DNA of 5,200 bases from Sedimenticola sp. (GTDB taxonomy: Bacteria; Pseudomonadota; Gammaproteobacteria; Chromatiales; Chromatiaceae): contig JALULB010000054.1 in the NCBI GenBank assembly GCA_027041035.1, forward strand, positions 1 to 5,200. Direction: 5' to 3'. Position numbers and translations under genes: made by a program. Positions 1-5,200 of the stretch are shown here, one piece after another (the first letter of the stretch is position 1; each line of letters starts with the position of its first letter). The notes beneath the pieces are model-generated. The model did not search any database. It had not been told where the DNA came from and worked only from the letters and a program-made list of their open reading frames with translations.

Positions 1-52
1 ATGCCATCAAAATAGTGACCGGCCTCTACCGCTGTCGCTCCGCACGCCTCTA

Positions 53-1228
53 TCATCTTCCATGATCAGGGGTGTGGCAAATGGACTCATGAACGTTAGA
101 GTTCATATGGAATTCCACGCTGCCGTGACGCAGCCCCGAGGTACTGGTATCCACGCTGACAGGTACCGTGCGCCCTCCGCCGACAGGGATCTCCGTGAAA
201 GCGCTGGCGCCCGTCAAACGCGCGTCGCCGAGCGCCACCGCAGAAGCATCCAGGGACACGGAAAACTGGGTGTCGGGCAGGTTACCGACAAAAATATCAT
301 CCTCGACAGCATCACCGACGCGCGCATTCAGGTTGATCGACTGCGGAGAGACGACACCCTTCGCTTCCCCATACACCGTCGTCCCAAAGGTGATCTTGCG
401 GCTGCCCAACGAGGTCTGACCAAGACCATTGATGCCGTCGCCATCTGAAACAAAATCAATAATCGCTTCGCCATTGATAATACCGGGCGTGCTCGTATCG
501 AGCCTTAGCGTAACCGCATTGTCGACGCGGTCTCCCGGAGCCAGACCGCTGATCCCTCCGAAGGTCGCACTGACACCTCCGTTGACCCCACCCAGGGTCG
601 CATTGAGTTTCTCGGAAAACCCATCGTTAGGCGCACTGTTACCGATGGATAGAGTTGCGAACATGGGCTGGCCAACCCCGACATTTTCAGTCGGAAGCCC
701 CACGTCGCCGTCCGGTAGTTGAAATGCCGGCGGAAAAACCGTCCCGCTAACAACTTCACCAATCAGCGGCTCAGCCAATCGAAAGACATCACCCTGCACG
801 CCAACATCGACCGTACCCAGACCCTTCGGTGTGCCGCTGACGAGGCCATCAGTACCCACCTCCACGGTCGCGATACCACTACGATGACCCGCCACCGAGG
901 TATCGATGCCGACCTGGAGAGTGCTCGAATCACTGGCGCCTGGCGCCAACCCCGTGATCTGGCCGTGATTGGTCAGCGCATCACCCGCCGTCGAGACAAA
1001 AGCCGCCGTGGCGCCATCGGAGCCACTGGGTGCCGCGTTGGTGACGGTCAGCCCCGTCAATACATTGTCACCCTCGTGGCTGTCACCTGTATCGACAAGG
1101 GTGACAGGCAGCACCGGGATGGCGTCGCCGCTCCCAGGCATGGCCAGCGCGCTGCTCCCTCCACATGCGATGAAGACGCCGACCACCGCCGAGAGCGGAC
1201 GGGAAAACGAAAGATTGATAGCAACCAT
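53..1228 (-). CDS. Secreted beta-rich repeat protein, choice-of-anchor D-like, apparently truncated at its C-terminus
   Basis: The 391-residue product starts with a signal peptide: a charged start, a hydrophobic stretch at about residues 11-21, and a likely signal peptidase I site after ALA at 27-29. A weak lipobox-like FIAC (19-22) is an alternative. The rest is low-complexity, Gly/Ser/Thr/Asp-rich and beta-prone, and falls into three related units at about 40-155, 185-292 and 297-378. Shared motifs are GLAPG (93-97, 228-232), an IDTS/LDTS/VDTS core followed by a G-rich turn (108, 243, 359), SDG-type turns, and GLG followed by a V-x-G strand. Such repeats are familiar from choice-of-anchor D/PEP-CTERM-associated surface or exported proteins; no enzyme motif is visible. 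The ATG is preceded by AGGAG (1237-1241) at 8-nt spacing. Unit 3 stops just after GSVEF, where SDG...GLG would be expected, and ends in an unrelated tail with no PEP-CTERM or other sorting signal. Function is unknown; family assignment is by pattern recognition only. Confidence 0.8.
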   Translation of the reverse strand: MVAINLSFSRPLSAVVGVFIACGGSSALAMPGSGDAIPVLPVTLVDTGDSHEGDNVLTGLTVTNAAPSGSDGATAAFVSTAGDALTNHGQITGLAPGASDSSTLQVGIDTSVAGHRSGIATVEVGTDGLVSGTPKGLGTVDVGVQGDVFRLAEPLIGEVVSGTVFPPAFQLPDGDVGLPTENVGVGQPMFATLSIGNSAPNDGFSEKLNATLGGVNGGVSATFGGISGLAPGDRVDNAVTLRLDTSTPGIINGEAIIDFVSDGDGINGLGQTSLGSRKITFGTTVYGEAKGVVSPQSINLNARVGDAVEDDIFVGNLPDTQFSVSLDASAVALGDARLTGASAFTEIPVGGGRTVPVSVDTSTSGLRHGSVEFHMNSNVHESICHTPDHGR

Positions 1229-1236
1229 GATCAGTA

Positions 1237-1244
1237 CTCCTCTT
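1237..1244 (-). promoter_or_regulatory. Ribosome binding site of the repeat protein
   Basis: On the minus strand AAGAGGAG lies 8 nt before the ATG at 1228-1226. It is a strong Shine-Dalgarno match and fixes this start, which also gives a complete signal peptide. Confidence 0.75.
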
Positions 1245-1266
1245 ATTGTTAAATTCCGTATTTATT

Positions 1267-1323
1267 TCACGTAAAAGCGTGACACAGGTCCACATTACCT
1301 GCCTCGACCCAGGGCTGGGTTGA
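1267..1323. promoter_or_regulatory. Three consecutive dyads, possible operators or leader hairpins
   Basis: Three inverted repeats follow one another within 57 bp. They are TCACG-N6-CGTGA (1267-1282), CAGGT-N7-ACCTG (1285-1301), and a 20-bp near-palindrome TCGACCCAG-GG-CTGGGTTGA (1304-1323, one G:T mispair). They end about 40 bp upstream of the start of the repeat-protein gene, where operators would be expected. The first two are short enough to arise by chance; the third is stronger. None matches a regulator site I can name, and no T-tract follows the third dyad on either strand, so it is not a clear terminator. Confidence 0.35.
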
Positions 1324-1519
1324 CTGGAATCAAGATATGCCGTGATGGCTGCCTGGCCGTTCTACCCGGAAAGAAACAACAATATGGAGCCGATATGCAG
1401 TGACACCCCGCGCATGCAATCACCCGGAAGTTTCATGAATTCGCGTGATGAGGGCGCGTGCAATGCGTGAATGTTCCGGAATAAATCCAGCGTAAAGAGG
1501 ATGCCTGGAAAGCGGCAAT

Positions 1520-1547
1520 AAAAAAGCCCCGCGAACGGGGCTTTTTT
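1520..1547 (-). terminator. Intrinsic terminator downstream of tRNA-Lys, possibly bidirectional
   Basis: A GCCCC/GGGGC stem with a 6-nt loop is flanked by six A on one side and six T on the other, so the paired region extends to 11 bp. A U-tract is produced whichever strand is transcribed. It begins 24 nt beyond the tRNA 3' end and most likely ends that transcript. No plus-strand gene that would need it is seen. Confidence 0.9.
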
Positions 1548-1571
1548 CATCCGGGAAAGCGGACGGGAAGA

Positions 1572-1647
1572 TGGTGGGCCGTATAGGATTTGAACCTATG
1601 ACCAATGGATTAAAAATCCACTGCTCTACCGACTGAGCTAACGGCCC
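1572..1647 (-). tRNA. tRNA-Lys, anticodon UUU
   Basis: The minus strand folds into a complete 76-nt cloverleaf. The acceptor stem GGGCCGT pairs with ACGGCCC, followed by discriminator A and an encoded CCA (1572-1574). The D-arm contains AGTCGGTAGA. The anticodon stem GTGGA/TCCAT encloses the loop TTTTTAA (1616-1610), which puts TTT at positions 34-36. The T-arm contains GGTTCAAATCC. The sequence closely resembles gammaproteobacterial tRNA-Lys. It reads both lysine codons AAA and AAG through modified U34. It stands alone, with its own promoter candidate upstream and a strong terminator downstream. Confidence 0.97.
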
Positions 1648-1666
1648 GAAACGAATCGAGGCGCGC

Positions 1667-1695
1667 ATGATACACGACTCGGGGAGTGCTGGGAA
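1667..1695 (-). promoter_or_regulatory. Candidate sigma70 promoter of tRNA-Lys
   Basis: On the minus strand, TATCAT (1672-1667) is a 4/6 match to -10. TTCCCA (1695-1690) is a 4/6 match to -35 with a 17-bp spacer. The bases after the -10 are GC-rich (GCGCGCC), the discriminator typical of stringently controlled stable-RNA promoters. Transcription would start roughly 10-15 nt before the tRNA. The -35 lies only 5 bp from the end of the palindromic element. Confidence 0.45.
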
Positions 1696-1700
1696 GCCTA

Positions 1701-1863
1701 GGGAGCCTGTCCGAGAATAGAGAACCTGCCGCAGAAAAGCTGAATTTGGCTGGATTCCCCCCTGATTCTCGTTAAATAGCGCAACTATTCGCCTCCAATC
1801 AGGGAAAAATCCCGATCAAATCAGCTTCCCCTCGCTACGGCTTCTATTCACGGGCAGCCTCCT
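1701..1863. mobile_element. MITE-like full-length imperfect palindrome
   Basis: Aligning the left half (1701-1780) with the reverse complement of the right half (1863-1784) gives about 51 identities in 80 positions without a gap. The outer 22 bp match at 17 positions: GGGAGCCTGTCCGAGAATAG on the left and AGGAGGCTGCCCGTGAATAG on the right. Further blocks are AAGCTGA, GGATT, CCTGATT and a central AATAG/CTATT hairpin. Many mismatches are C/T, which become G:U pairs in RNA. No transposase is encoded. CCTA occurs on both sides (1697-1700 and 1861-1864), either a target duplication or part of TAGG ends, so the boundaries are uncertain by a few bases. The insertion-sequence family is not assigned. 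A large hairpin could also help end transcription of the operon. Confidence 0.6.
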
Positions 1864-2884
1864 ATACGCGCAAGCTGTTCAGGCCCGCCTCGATCGCGGC
1901 TTCATCCAGCGCGAGAAAATCCGCGCGGCTGAAGGTGGTGAAGCCACCACTCAGCTCGTACCAGGCGAAGCCGCCGCTCCAGGCGGGATTCGGGTAACTG
2001 CCCTGAAAACGGCGTGGCAGGCAGTAGCAGGAACCGGGAACATACAGCAGGTTGTAGGCAATCTCTCGACGCCGCAGATCGGCGATGAAGTCCCAGGCCG
2101 GGCCGGCCGCGTCGAAGCGTTGGCAGGCGCTCGGATAGTCGCGATCGCCGCCGTTGTGCCGCCAATGTGGCGCGCTCAGCGGCAGCGGGCGTTCGCGCAC
2201 GAAGGTCTGAAAATGCAGATGATTCACCGACGAGTAGGCGCCATAGGCGTTGTAGCCGGCGCCGAAACCGGGAAGGTTCTCGCCAACAGCGGCGCACAGT
2301 GCGAACAGCCATTCGTGGTCGTCGGCGGTGAGCCATTGCGGCAGATGCCTTCCGGGTTCGGGCACCAGCAGGCCGTGCTGTTCGACGAACGGGAACTTGT
2401 TGTACAGCAGTTGGACGGTGCGCCCGGCCAGCTCACCCTGCCAGAAGACCTCGTCCTGCAGAAACGACTTGTCGAAATGGAAGCCCTGTTCGTTGAAAGG
2501 CTTGCGCGTCGATGCGACGCTTTCTCCGGCCATGCGTTTCGGCCGAAACGCGCGCAATTGATTGAACTGCGCCTCCCAATCGCCGATTCGGCGGAACTCG
2601 GTCGGCGTCAGGCGCTCGAAGCCGACCACCAGCAGGCGCAGCATCACCGCGATGTCGTCGGGCGCATCCGCCGGTTCGCCGCCGTCGGCCAGCACGTCCT
2701 GATAGCGCTGTCGCCAGTCGTTCAATCGTTCATACAGGCGGGTATGCAGAGCGGCCCACACCTCGGGGTCGAAGGTGGCATTGGCCAGGGCCAGGATGAA
2801 GGCACCGGCGCTGTCGTTTTCCAGGAGTGTTCGCAGGCCGGCGTTGAACGCGCGGCGATGCTTCTCGGGGCTGTCGAAGATCAA
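1862..2884 (-). CDS. HIT/GalT-superfamily nucleotide phosphorylase-like protein (VTC2/GDPGP1-like)
   Basis: The 340-residue soluble protein has an alpha-helical N-terminal part (1-115) and a catalytic-looking core. [15 protein letters not shown] (161-175) resembles the N-x-F-P...H-LLVP segment of GalT/Ap4A-phosphorylase proteins. [12 protein letters not shown] (215-226) carries an H-L-H-F-Q triad like that of plant VTC2 and animal GDPGP1. YNLLYVPG...CLPRR (277-292) matches their C-terminal region. By analogy with GalT, H224 would be the nucleophile that takes up the nucleotidyl group. The substrate is unknown; a sugar-nucleotide or dinucleotide phosphorylase is likely. No signal peptide or membrane segment is seen. 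The start is TTG (2884-2882), overlapping the yidD stop as TTGA. No ATG or GTG lies in frame shortly upstream, and the next Met is residue 81, so TTG with coupling is preferred; the Shine-Dalgarno is weak. The TAG stop lies at the end of the palindromic element. Confidence 0.8.
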   Translation of the reverse strand: MIFDSPEKHRRAFNAGLRTLLENDSAGAFILALANATFDPEVWAALHTRLYERLNDWRQRYQDVLADGGEPADAPDDIAVMLRLLVVGFERLTPTEFRRIGDWEAQFNQLRAFRPKRMAGESVASTRKPFNEQGFHFDKSFLQDEVFWQGELAGRTVQLLYNKFPFVEQHGLLVPEPGRHLPQWLTADDHEWLFALCAAVGENLPGFGAGYNAYGAYSSVNHLHFQTFVRERPLPLSAPHWRHNGGDRDYPSACQRFDAAGPAWDFIADLRRREIAYNLLYVPGSCYCLPRRFQGSYPNPAWSGGFAWYELSGGFTTFSRADFLALDEAAIEAGLNSLRV

Positions 2885-3132
2885 TGTCGGTGTTTCCGGC
2901 AGGTGGGTGCTTGTTCCCTGGTATCCGGCACGGGGTCGAACCCCCCTTCATGGAACGGGTGGCAACGGCCGATGCGTTTCAGCCCCAGCCACAGGCCGCG
3001 CCAGACACCGTGCCTGTCGATCGCGGTCTGCATGTATTGCGAACAGCTCGGATAATAACGGCAGTTGTTGCCGAGCAACGGGCTGAGCAGCCAGGCGTAG
3101 ACGCGCACGAACCCGATCAGCAGGCGCTTCAT
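2881..3132 (-). CDS. yidD: Membrane protein insertion efficiency factor YidD
   Basis: The 83-residue product is a near-complete match to the YidD (DUF37) pattern. It has an N-terminal amphipathic/hydrophobic helix (1-20, ending in LSPLLG), the conserved [10 protein letters not shown] (24-33), a basic stretch [17 protein letters not shown] (44-60), and HEGGFDPVP (61-69). YidD proteins are small inner-face membrane-associated factors that help YidC insert membrane proteins; the gene usually sits between rnpA and yidC. Here it lies between zur and the HIT-type gene. The ATG overlaps the zur stop as ATGA, and the TGA overlaps the TTG of the next gene, so it is probably translated by coupling. A longer frame reaching 3261 is rejected because its extra 43 residues lie inside zur and have no family match. 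The C-terminal tail after DPVP is short and rich in basic and His residues. Confidence 0.95.
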   Translation of the reverse strand: MKRLLIGFVRVYAWLLSPLLGNNCRYYPSCSQYMQTAIDRHGVWRGLWLGLKRIGRCHPFHEGGFDPVPDTREQAPTCRKHRH

Positions 3133-3560
3133 CGGCTGCAACCCCGGCAGCGTCCGCGGATCTCGACGACCCCGTCCCGCGCCTGGAAGCCGCTGTGATC
3201 GGCGGCGCGACCGATGCTGCGCAGGATGGACTGATCGGCGATCTCCTCGACCAGCCCGCAATCGCGACAGATCAGAAACTGCCCGGCGTGCGGATGATCC
3301 GGATGATCGCAGCCGATATAGGCATGCAGGCTGTCGAGCCTGTGTACAAAGCCCTGCTCCAGCAGGAAATCCAGCGCGCGATAGACGCTCACCGGCGCGG
3401 CACCGGGATTCTCGGCGCGCAACGTCCGCAGGATGTCATAGGCGCCCAGCGGCTGATCGGCGCGGGCGATGATCTCCAGCACCCGGCGGCGCTGACGGGT
3501 AAGGCGCGCGCCGCGTTCACGACACAATCGTTCGGCCAGCTTCGGCAGCGCGCGGTTCAT
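3129..3560 (-). CDS. zur: Zinc uptake regulator Zur, Fur family
   Basis: The 143-residue protein has an N-terminal winged helix: [12 protein letters not shown] (20-31), and the recognition region [21 protein letters not shown] (55-75). A C-terminal metal-binding and dimerisation domain follows. Zinc ligands are visible. The Zur-type segment C84-D-H86...H89-P-H91 corresponds to the regulatory site. C98-x-x-C101 and C138-x-x-C141 form the structural Cys4 site. With zinc bound, Zur dimers repress zinc-uptake genes. The CDHP...H segment and the neighbouring znuC and znuB favour Zur over Fur, Mur or PerR. The ATG has a strong GGAGG (3573-3569) at 8-nt spacing, so zur can also initiate on its own; it overlaps the znuB stop as ATGA. 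Autoregulation through an operon promoter outside the window is inferred; no Zur box was found inside it. Confidence 0.95.
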   Translation of the reverse strand: MNRALPKLAERLCRERGARLTRQRRRVLEIIARADQPLGAYDILRTLRAENPGAAPVSVYRALDFLLEQGFVHRLDSLHAYIGCDHPDHPHAGQFLICRDCGLVEEIADQSILRSIGRAADHSGFQARDGVVEIRGRCRGCSR

Positions 3561-4393
3561 CGATGCTGCCTCCAGGCATGCCACAGGGTCGACAGCAGAT
3601 AGGCGATGCCGGTGACGATGATGATGGTCGCGCCGCCCGGCCAGTCCTGTTGAAACGACACCAGCAGGCCGATGCTGGCGAGCGCCATGCCGATCAGCAT
3701 CGCCAGCAGAATCATGCCGCCGAGCCGCCGGATGTAGTGCGCCGCCATCGCCGACGGCAGGGTCAACAGGGCGATCACCAGGATCAGCCCGACCACCTGG
3801 ATCAGCAACACCACGGTCATCGCCACCAGCACCAACAACGACAGATAGACCAACTTCACGCGCAGGCCGCGCTGCGCGGCGAAGCGTTCGTCGAAAGCGA
3901 CCGCGACGAACTGCCGATACCACAGCGCGACGATCGCGACGAGCAGCACGTCCAACCCGGCCATCAGCAGCAGATCCTGCTTGCCGACAAGCAACACGTT
4001 GCCGAACAGATAAGACATCAGATCCTTGTCATAGCCCGGCGTCAATGCGATGAAGAGCACGCCGACCGCCATGCCGACCGCCCAGATCGCGCTGATCAGG
4101 GTGTCCTCGTATTCGCGCCAGGCCAGCGTCACCCAGCCGACCAACAGCGCGGAGAAAACCGCCGCGAGCAACGCGCCGGCCATCGGGTCGAAGCCCAGAT
4201 AGAGCGCGATGCCCATGCCGCCGAGCACCGCGTGCGCGATGCCGCCGGCGAGAAAACCGATACGCTTGACGACGACGAAGCTGCCGATCGCGCCACAGCC
4301 GATGCTCGCGAGCCAGCCGGCCAGCAGGGCGCGTTGCAGAAACGGAAAGGCGATCAGCGCCGCCCAGAAGCTCTCGTGCATGCCGTCAGTCAT
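3557..4393 (-). CDS. znuB: Zinc ABC transporter permease ZnuB
   Basis: The 278-residue, very hydrophobic product matches the ABC-3 (ZnuB/MntB/TroC) permease family in length and layout. About eight to nine membrane segments are visible, at roughly 18-40, 46-67, 70-92, 98-118, 140-160, 182-210, 224-245 and 254-272. The family's SHAVLPG-like motif appears as GIAHAVLGGMGIAL (51-64). Two copies would form the inner-membrane channel that the ZnuC ATPase drives. ATG 4393 is chosen because GGAG (4404-4401) precedes it at 7-nt spacing and the first residues (MTDGMHESFW) suit the family. The frame could run up to 4450, but those residues only re-read the His-rich tail of znuC. It overlaps znuC by 8 nt and zur by 4 nt. 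Zinc rather than manganese specificity is inferred from zur in the same operon. Confidence 0.93.
   Translation of the reverse strand: MTDGMHESFWAALIAFPFLQRALLAGWLASIGCGAIGSFVVVKRIGFLAGGIAHAVLGGMGIALYLGFDPMAGALLAAVFSALLVGWVTLAWREYEDTLISAIWAVGMAVGVLFIALTPGYDKDLMSYLFGNVLLVGKQDLLLMAGLDVLLVAIVALWYRQFVAVAFDERFAAQRGLRVKLVYLSLLVLVAMTVVLLIQVVGLILVIALLTLPSAMAAHYIRRLGGMILLAMLIGMALASIGLLVSFQQDWPGGATIIIVTGIAYLLSTLWHAWRQHR
3569..3573 (-). promoter_or_regulatory. Ribosome binding site of zur
   Basis: GGAGG lies 8 nt before the zur ATG (3560-3558), inside the last codons of znuB. It is the strongest Shine-Dalgarno in the operon and fixes the zur start. Confidence 0.7.
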
Positions 4394-5117
4394 GCACGTG
4401 CTCCACATGATGCACATGGCCGCCGTACATGCGCGTGATGGTATCGGCATCCAGCTCGGCGGTGGAATGACACAGCAAGGTGCGGTTCAGGCAGGCAACC
4501 CGATTCACATAGGCAGAGATGAAGCCGATATCGTGCGACACCACGATGATGGTGATGCGCTCGTTCAGTTGCCGCAACAGATCGAAGATATCCGTCTCGC
4601 GTCGTTGGTCGATGTTCGCCGTCGGCTCGTCCAGCACCAGCAGGCTCGGCTCGCCGACCAAGGCGCGCGCCAGCAATACGCGCTGCGTCTGGCCACCGGA
4701 CAGGCGACCGATCGAACGCCGGGCGATGTCGGCGATCTCGACCTGTTCCATGACACGCTCGGCGACGCGATGATCCTCGCGAGTGTATCGAAACCCGAGG
4801 CTGCGTGGCGTCAGGCGACCCATCAGCACGACCTGCTCCACGGTGATCGGAAAATCACGCTGAAACAACGGATACTGCGGCACATAGCCCACGTGCTGAC
4901 GGGCCTCGGCCGGTTTGCGACCAAGCACGCGCACCTTGCCGCGATCCGGCTTCAGTTCGCCGAGCAGCAGGCGCAACAGCGTCGTCTTGCCGCCGGCGTT
5001 TGGCCCGACGATGCCGAGAAACTCGCCCTGTTCGACCGTCAGCGAGACATCCTCCAGCACACGCAGGCCGTTGTAGTCGAAATCGACATGCTCGATGGAA
5101 ACCACCGCCGTGCTCAT
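4386..5117 (-). CDS. znuC: Zinc ABC transporter ATP-binding protein ZnuC
   Basis: The 243-residue ABC ATPase has every core motif: Walker A GPNAGGKTT (38-46), Q-loop VPQ (79-81), signature LSGGQ (139-143), Walker B LLVLDEP (159-165), the D-loop just after it, and switch His in VVSHD (192-196). The RLTPRSLGFRY segment (101-111) is of the kind found in Mn/Zn-type ATPases. It powers zinc import with ZnuB at the inner membrane. The C-terminus is His-rich, HVHHVEHVHD (234-243), with five His in nine residues; similar tails are common in ZnuC and probably bind zinc. The DNA for this tail also carries the Shine-Dalgarno and start of znuB. ATG 5117 has GGGGA (5131-5127) at 9 nt and overlaps the preceding stop as ATGA. 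Confidence 0.95.
   Translation of the reverse strand: MSTAVVSIEHVDFDYNGLRVLEDVSLTVEQGEFLGIVGPNAGGKTTLLRLLLGELKPDRGKVRVLGRKPAEARQHVGYVPQYPLFQRDFPITVEQVVLMGRLTPRSLGFRYTREDHRVAERVMEQVEIADIARRSIGRLSGGQTQRVLLARALVGEPSLLVLDEPTANIDQRRETDIFDLLRQLNERITIIVVSHDIGFISAYVNRVACLNRTLLCHSTAELDADTITRMYGGHVHHVEHVHD
4401..4404 (-). promoter_or_regulatory. Ribosome binding site that decides the znuB start
   Basis: GGAG lies 7 nt before ATG 4393, within the His-tail codons of znuC. It favours this start over the ATG at 4381, which has only a weak GACGG upstream. Confidence 0.55.
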
Positions 5118-5200
5118 CGTTGGTTATCCCCGGCGAAGGCATCGGCCGCCGCGCGCAGGGTCGCGACGATGTCGTGCGCGAGCGGATCGGCACGGTATTC
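5114..5200 (-). CDS. 3' end of the upstream operon gene, cut by the window edge
   Basis: An open frame enters from beyond the window and gives 28 residues, ending in LRAAADAFAGDNQR, before TGA (5116-5114). The TGA overlaps the znuC start as ATGA, which supports a real coding end. The tail is an Ala-rich amphipathic helix. A periplasmic zinc-binding ZnuA often precedes znuC and ends in such a helix, so ZnuA is possible. The fragment contains no diagnostic motif, however, and other zinc-related or unrelated proteins cannot be excluded. Confidence 0.6.
   Translation of the reverse strand, partial: EYRADPLAHDIVATLRAAADAFAGDNQR

Larger units (their letters stand above)
1229..1519. other. Non-coding leader region upstream of the secreted repeat protein
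   Basis: No convincing gene lies here; the short reading frames run through the terminator or the tRNA. Nearest the gene, at about 1243-1276, is an AT-rich stretch that could hold its promoter, but no -35/-10 pair is good enough to call. Next come three dyads at 1267-1323 (listed separately). A 12-base near-direct repeat, GATATGC[C/A]GTGA, occurs at 1334-1345 and 1392-1403. The remainder, about 1404-1519, shows nothing recognisable. Confidence 0.6.

Noticed and set aside
1..52. Possible continuation of the repeat protein past its stop
   Set aside because: The 52 bases show no repeat motif, PEP-CTERM signal or ribosome site in any frame; too short to interpret.
89..106. ATGAAC-N6-GTTCAT hairpin near the end of the repeat-protein gene
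   Set aside because: A 6-bp AT-rich stem without a T-tract inside coding sequence is expected by chance and is not a terminator.
1362..1550. 62-codon minus-strand frame with a hydrophobic product
   Set aside because: It starts inside the tRNA terminator, which supplies the MKKAPFAGLF start, and has no ribosome site or family resemblance.
1420..1668. 82-codon minus-strand frame
   Set aside because: It reads straight through the tRNA-Lys gene and its terminator; the protein-like SVEQWIFNPLVIGSNPIRPT is the usual false translation of a tRNA.
2120..3055. 311-codon plus-strand frame
   Set aside because: It is antisense to the HIT-type gene and yidD, both of which carry clear family motifs; this frame carries none.
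3133..3261. Longer N-terminus for YidD
   Set aside because: The extra 43 residues are an Arg-rich out-of-frame reading of zur; the family start is MKRLLIGF at 3132.
3561..3923. Longer N-terminus for Zur
   Set aside because: The extension is an out-of-frame reading of znuB, and the ATG at 3560 has a strong GGAGG.
3563..4438. 291-codon plus-strand frame rich in Gln, His, Asp and Arg
   Set aside because: It is the antisense of the hydrophobic permease gene; its composition is what antisense reading of Leu/Val/Ala codons gives, and znuB explains the region.
3129..5200. Search for a Zur operator inside the operon
   Set aside because: No intergenic space exists between these genes and no convincing palindromic Zur box was seen; the promoter must lie outside the window.

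Overview
The window looks like a stretch of a GC-rich proteobacterial chromosome, most likely gammaproteobacterial. This is inferred from the znuCB/zur gene set, the tRNA-Lys sequence and the style of the exported repeat protein; no species can be named. Every supported gene lies on the minus strand, so transcription runs from high to low coordinates.

Right half (about 5200 down to 1862): a tightly packed operon. It opens with the last 28 codons of an unidentified gene that enters from beyond the window. Then come znuC (ABC transporter ATPase), znuB (ABC membrane permease), zur (Fur-family zinc repressor), yidD (small membrane-protein-insertion factor) and a 340-residue HIT/GalT-superfamily protein whose motifs resemble the VTC2/GDPGP1 GDP-hexose phosphorylases. 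All five gene junctions overlap: ATGA between the upstream gene and znuC, 8 nt between znuC and znuB, ATGA for znuB/zur, ATGA for zur/yidD, and TTGA for yidD/HIT. Translational coupling along one message is therefore likely. The first three complete genes form a self-regulated zinc-uptake module. The last two are not known zinc genes and are the unusual part of the operon.

Middle (about 1520 to 1863): the operon ends on an approximately 163-bp imperfect full-length palindrome that looks like a miniature inverted-repeat element. Its outer end contains the TAG stop codon of the HIT-type gene. Just beyond it lies a single tRNA-Lys(UUU) gene with a plausible promoter and a strong terminator that is symmetrical enough to work in both directions.

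Left part (about 1 to 1519): a non-coding stretch with three back-to-back dyad sequences leads into a secreted protein built from three beta-rich repeats of the choice-of-anchor D type often seen with PEP-CTERM systems. The third repeat breaks off abruptly and no C-terminal anchor is present, so this gene looks truncated or rearranged at its 3' end.
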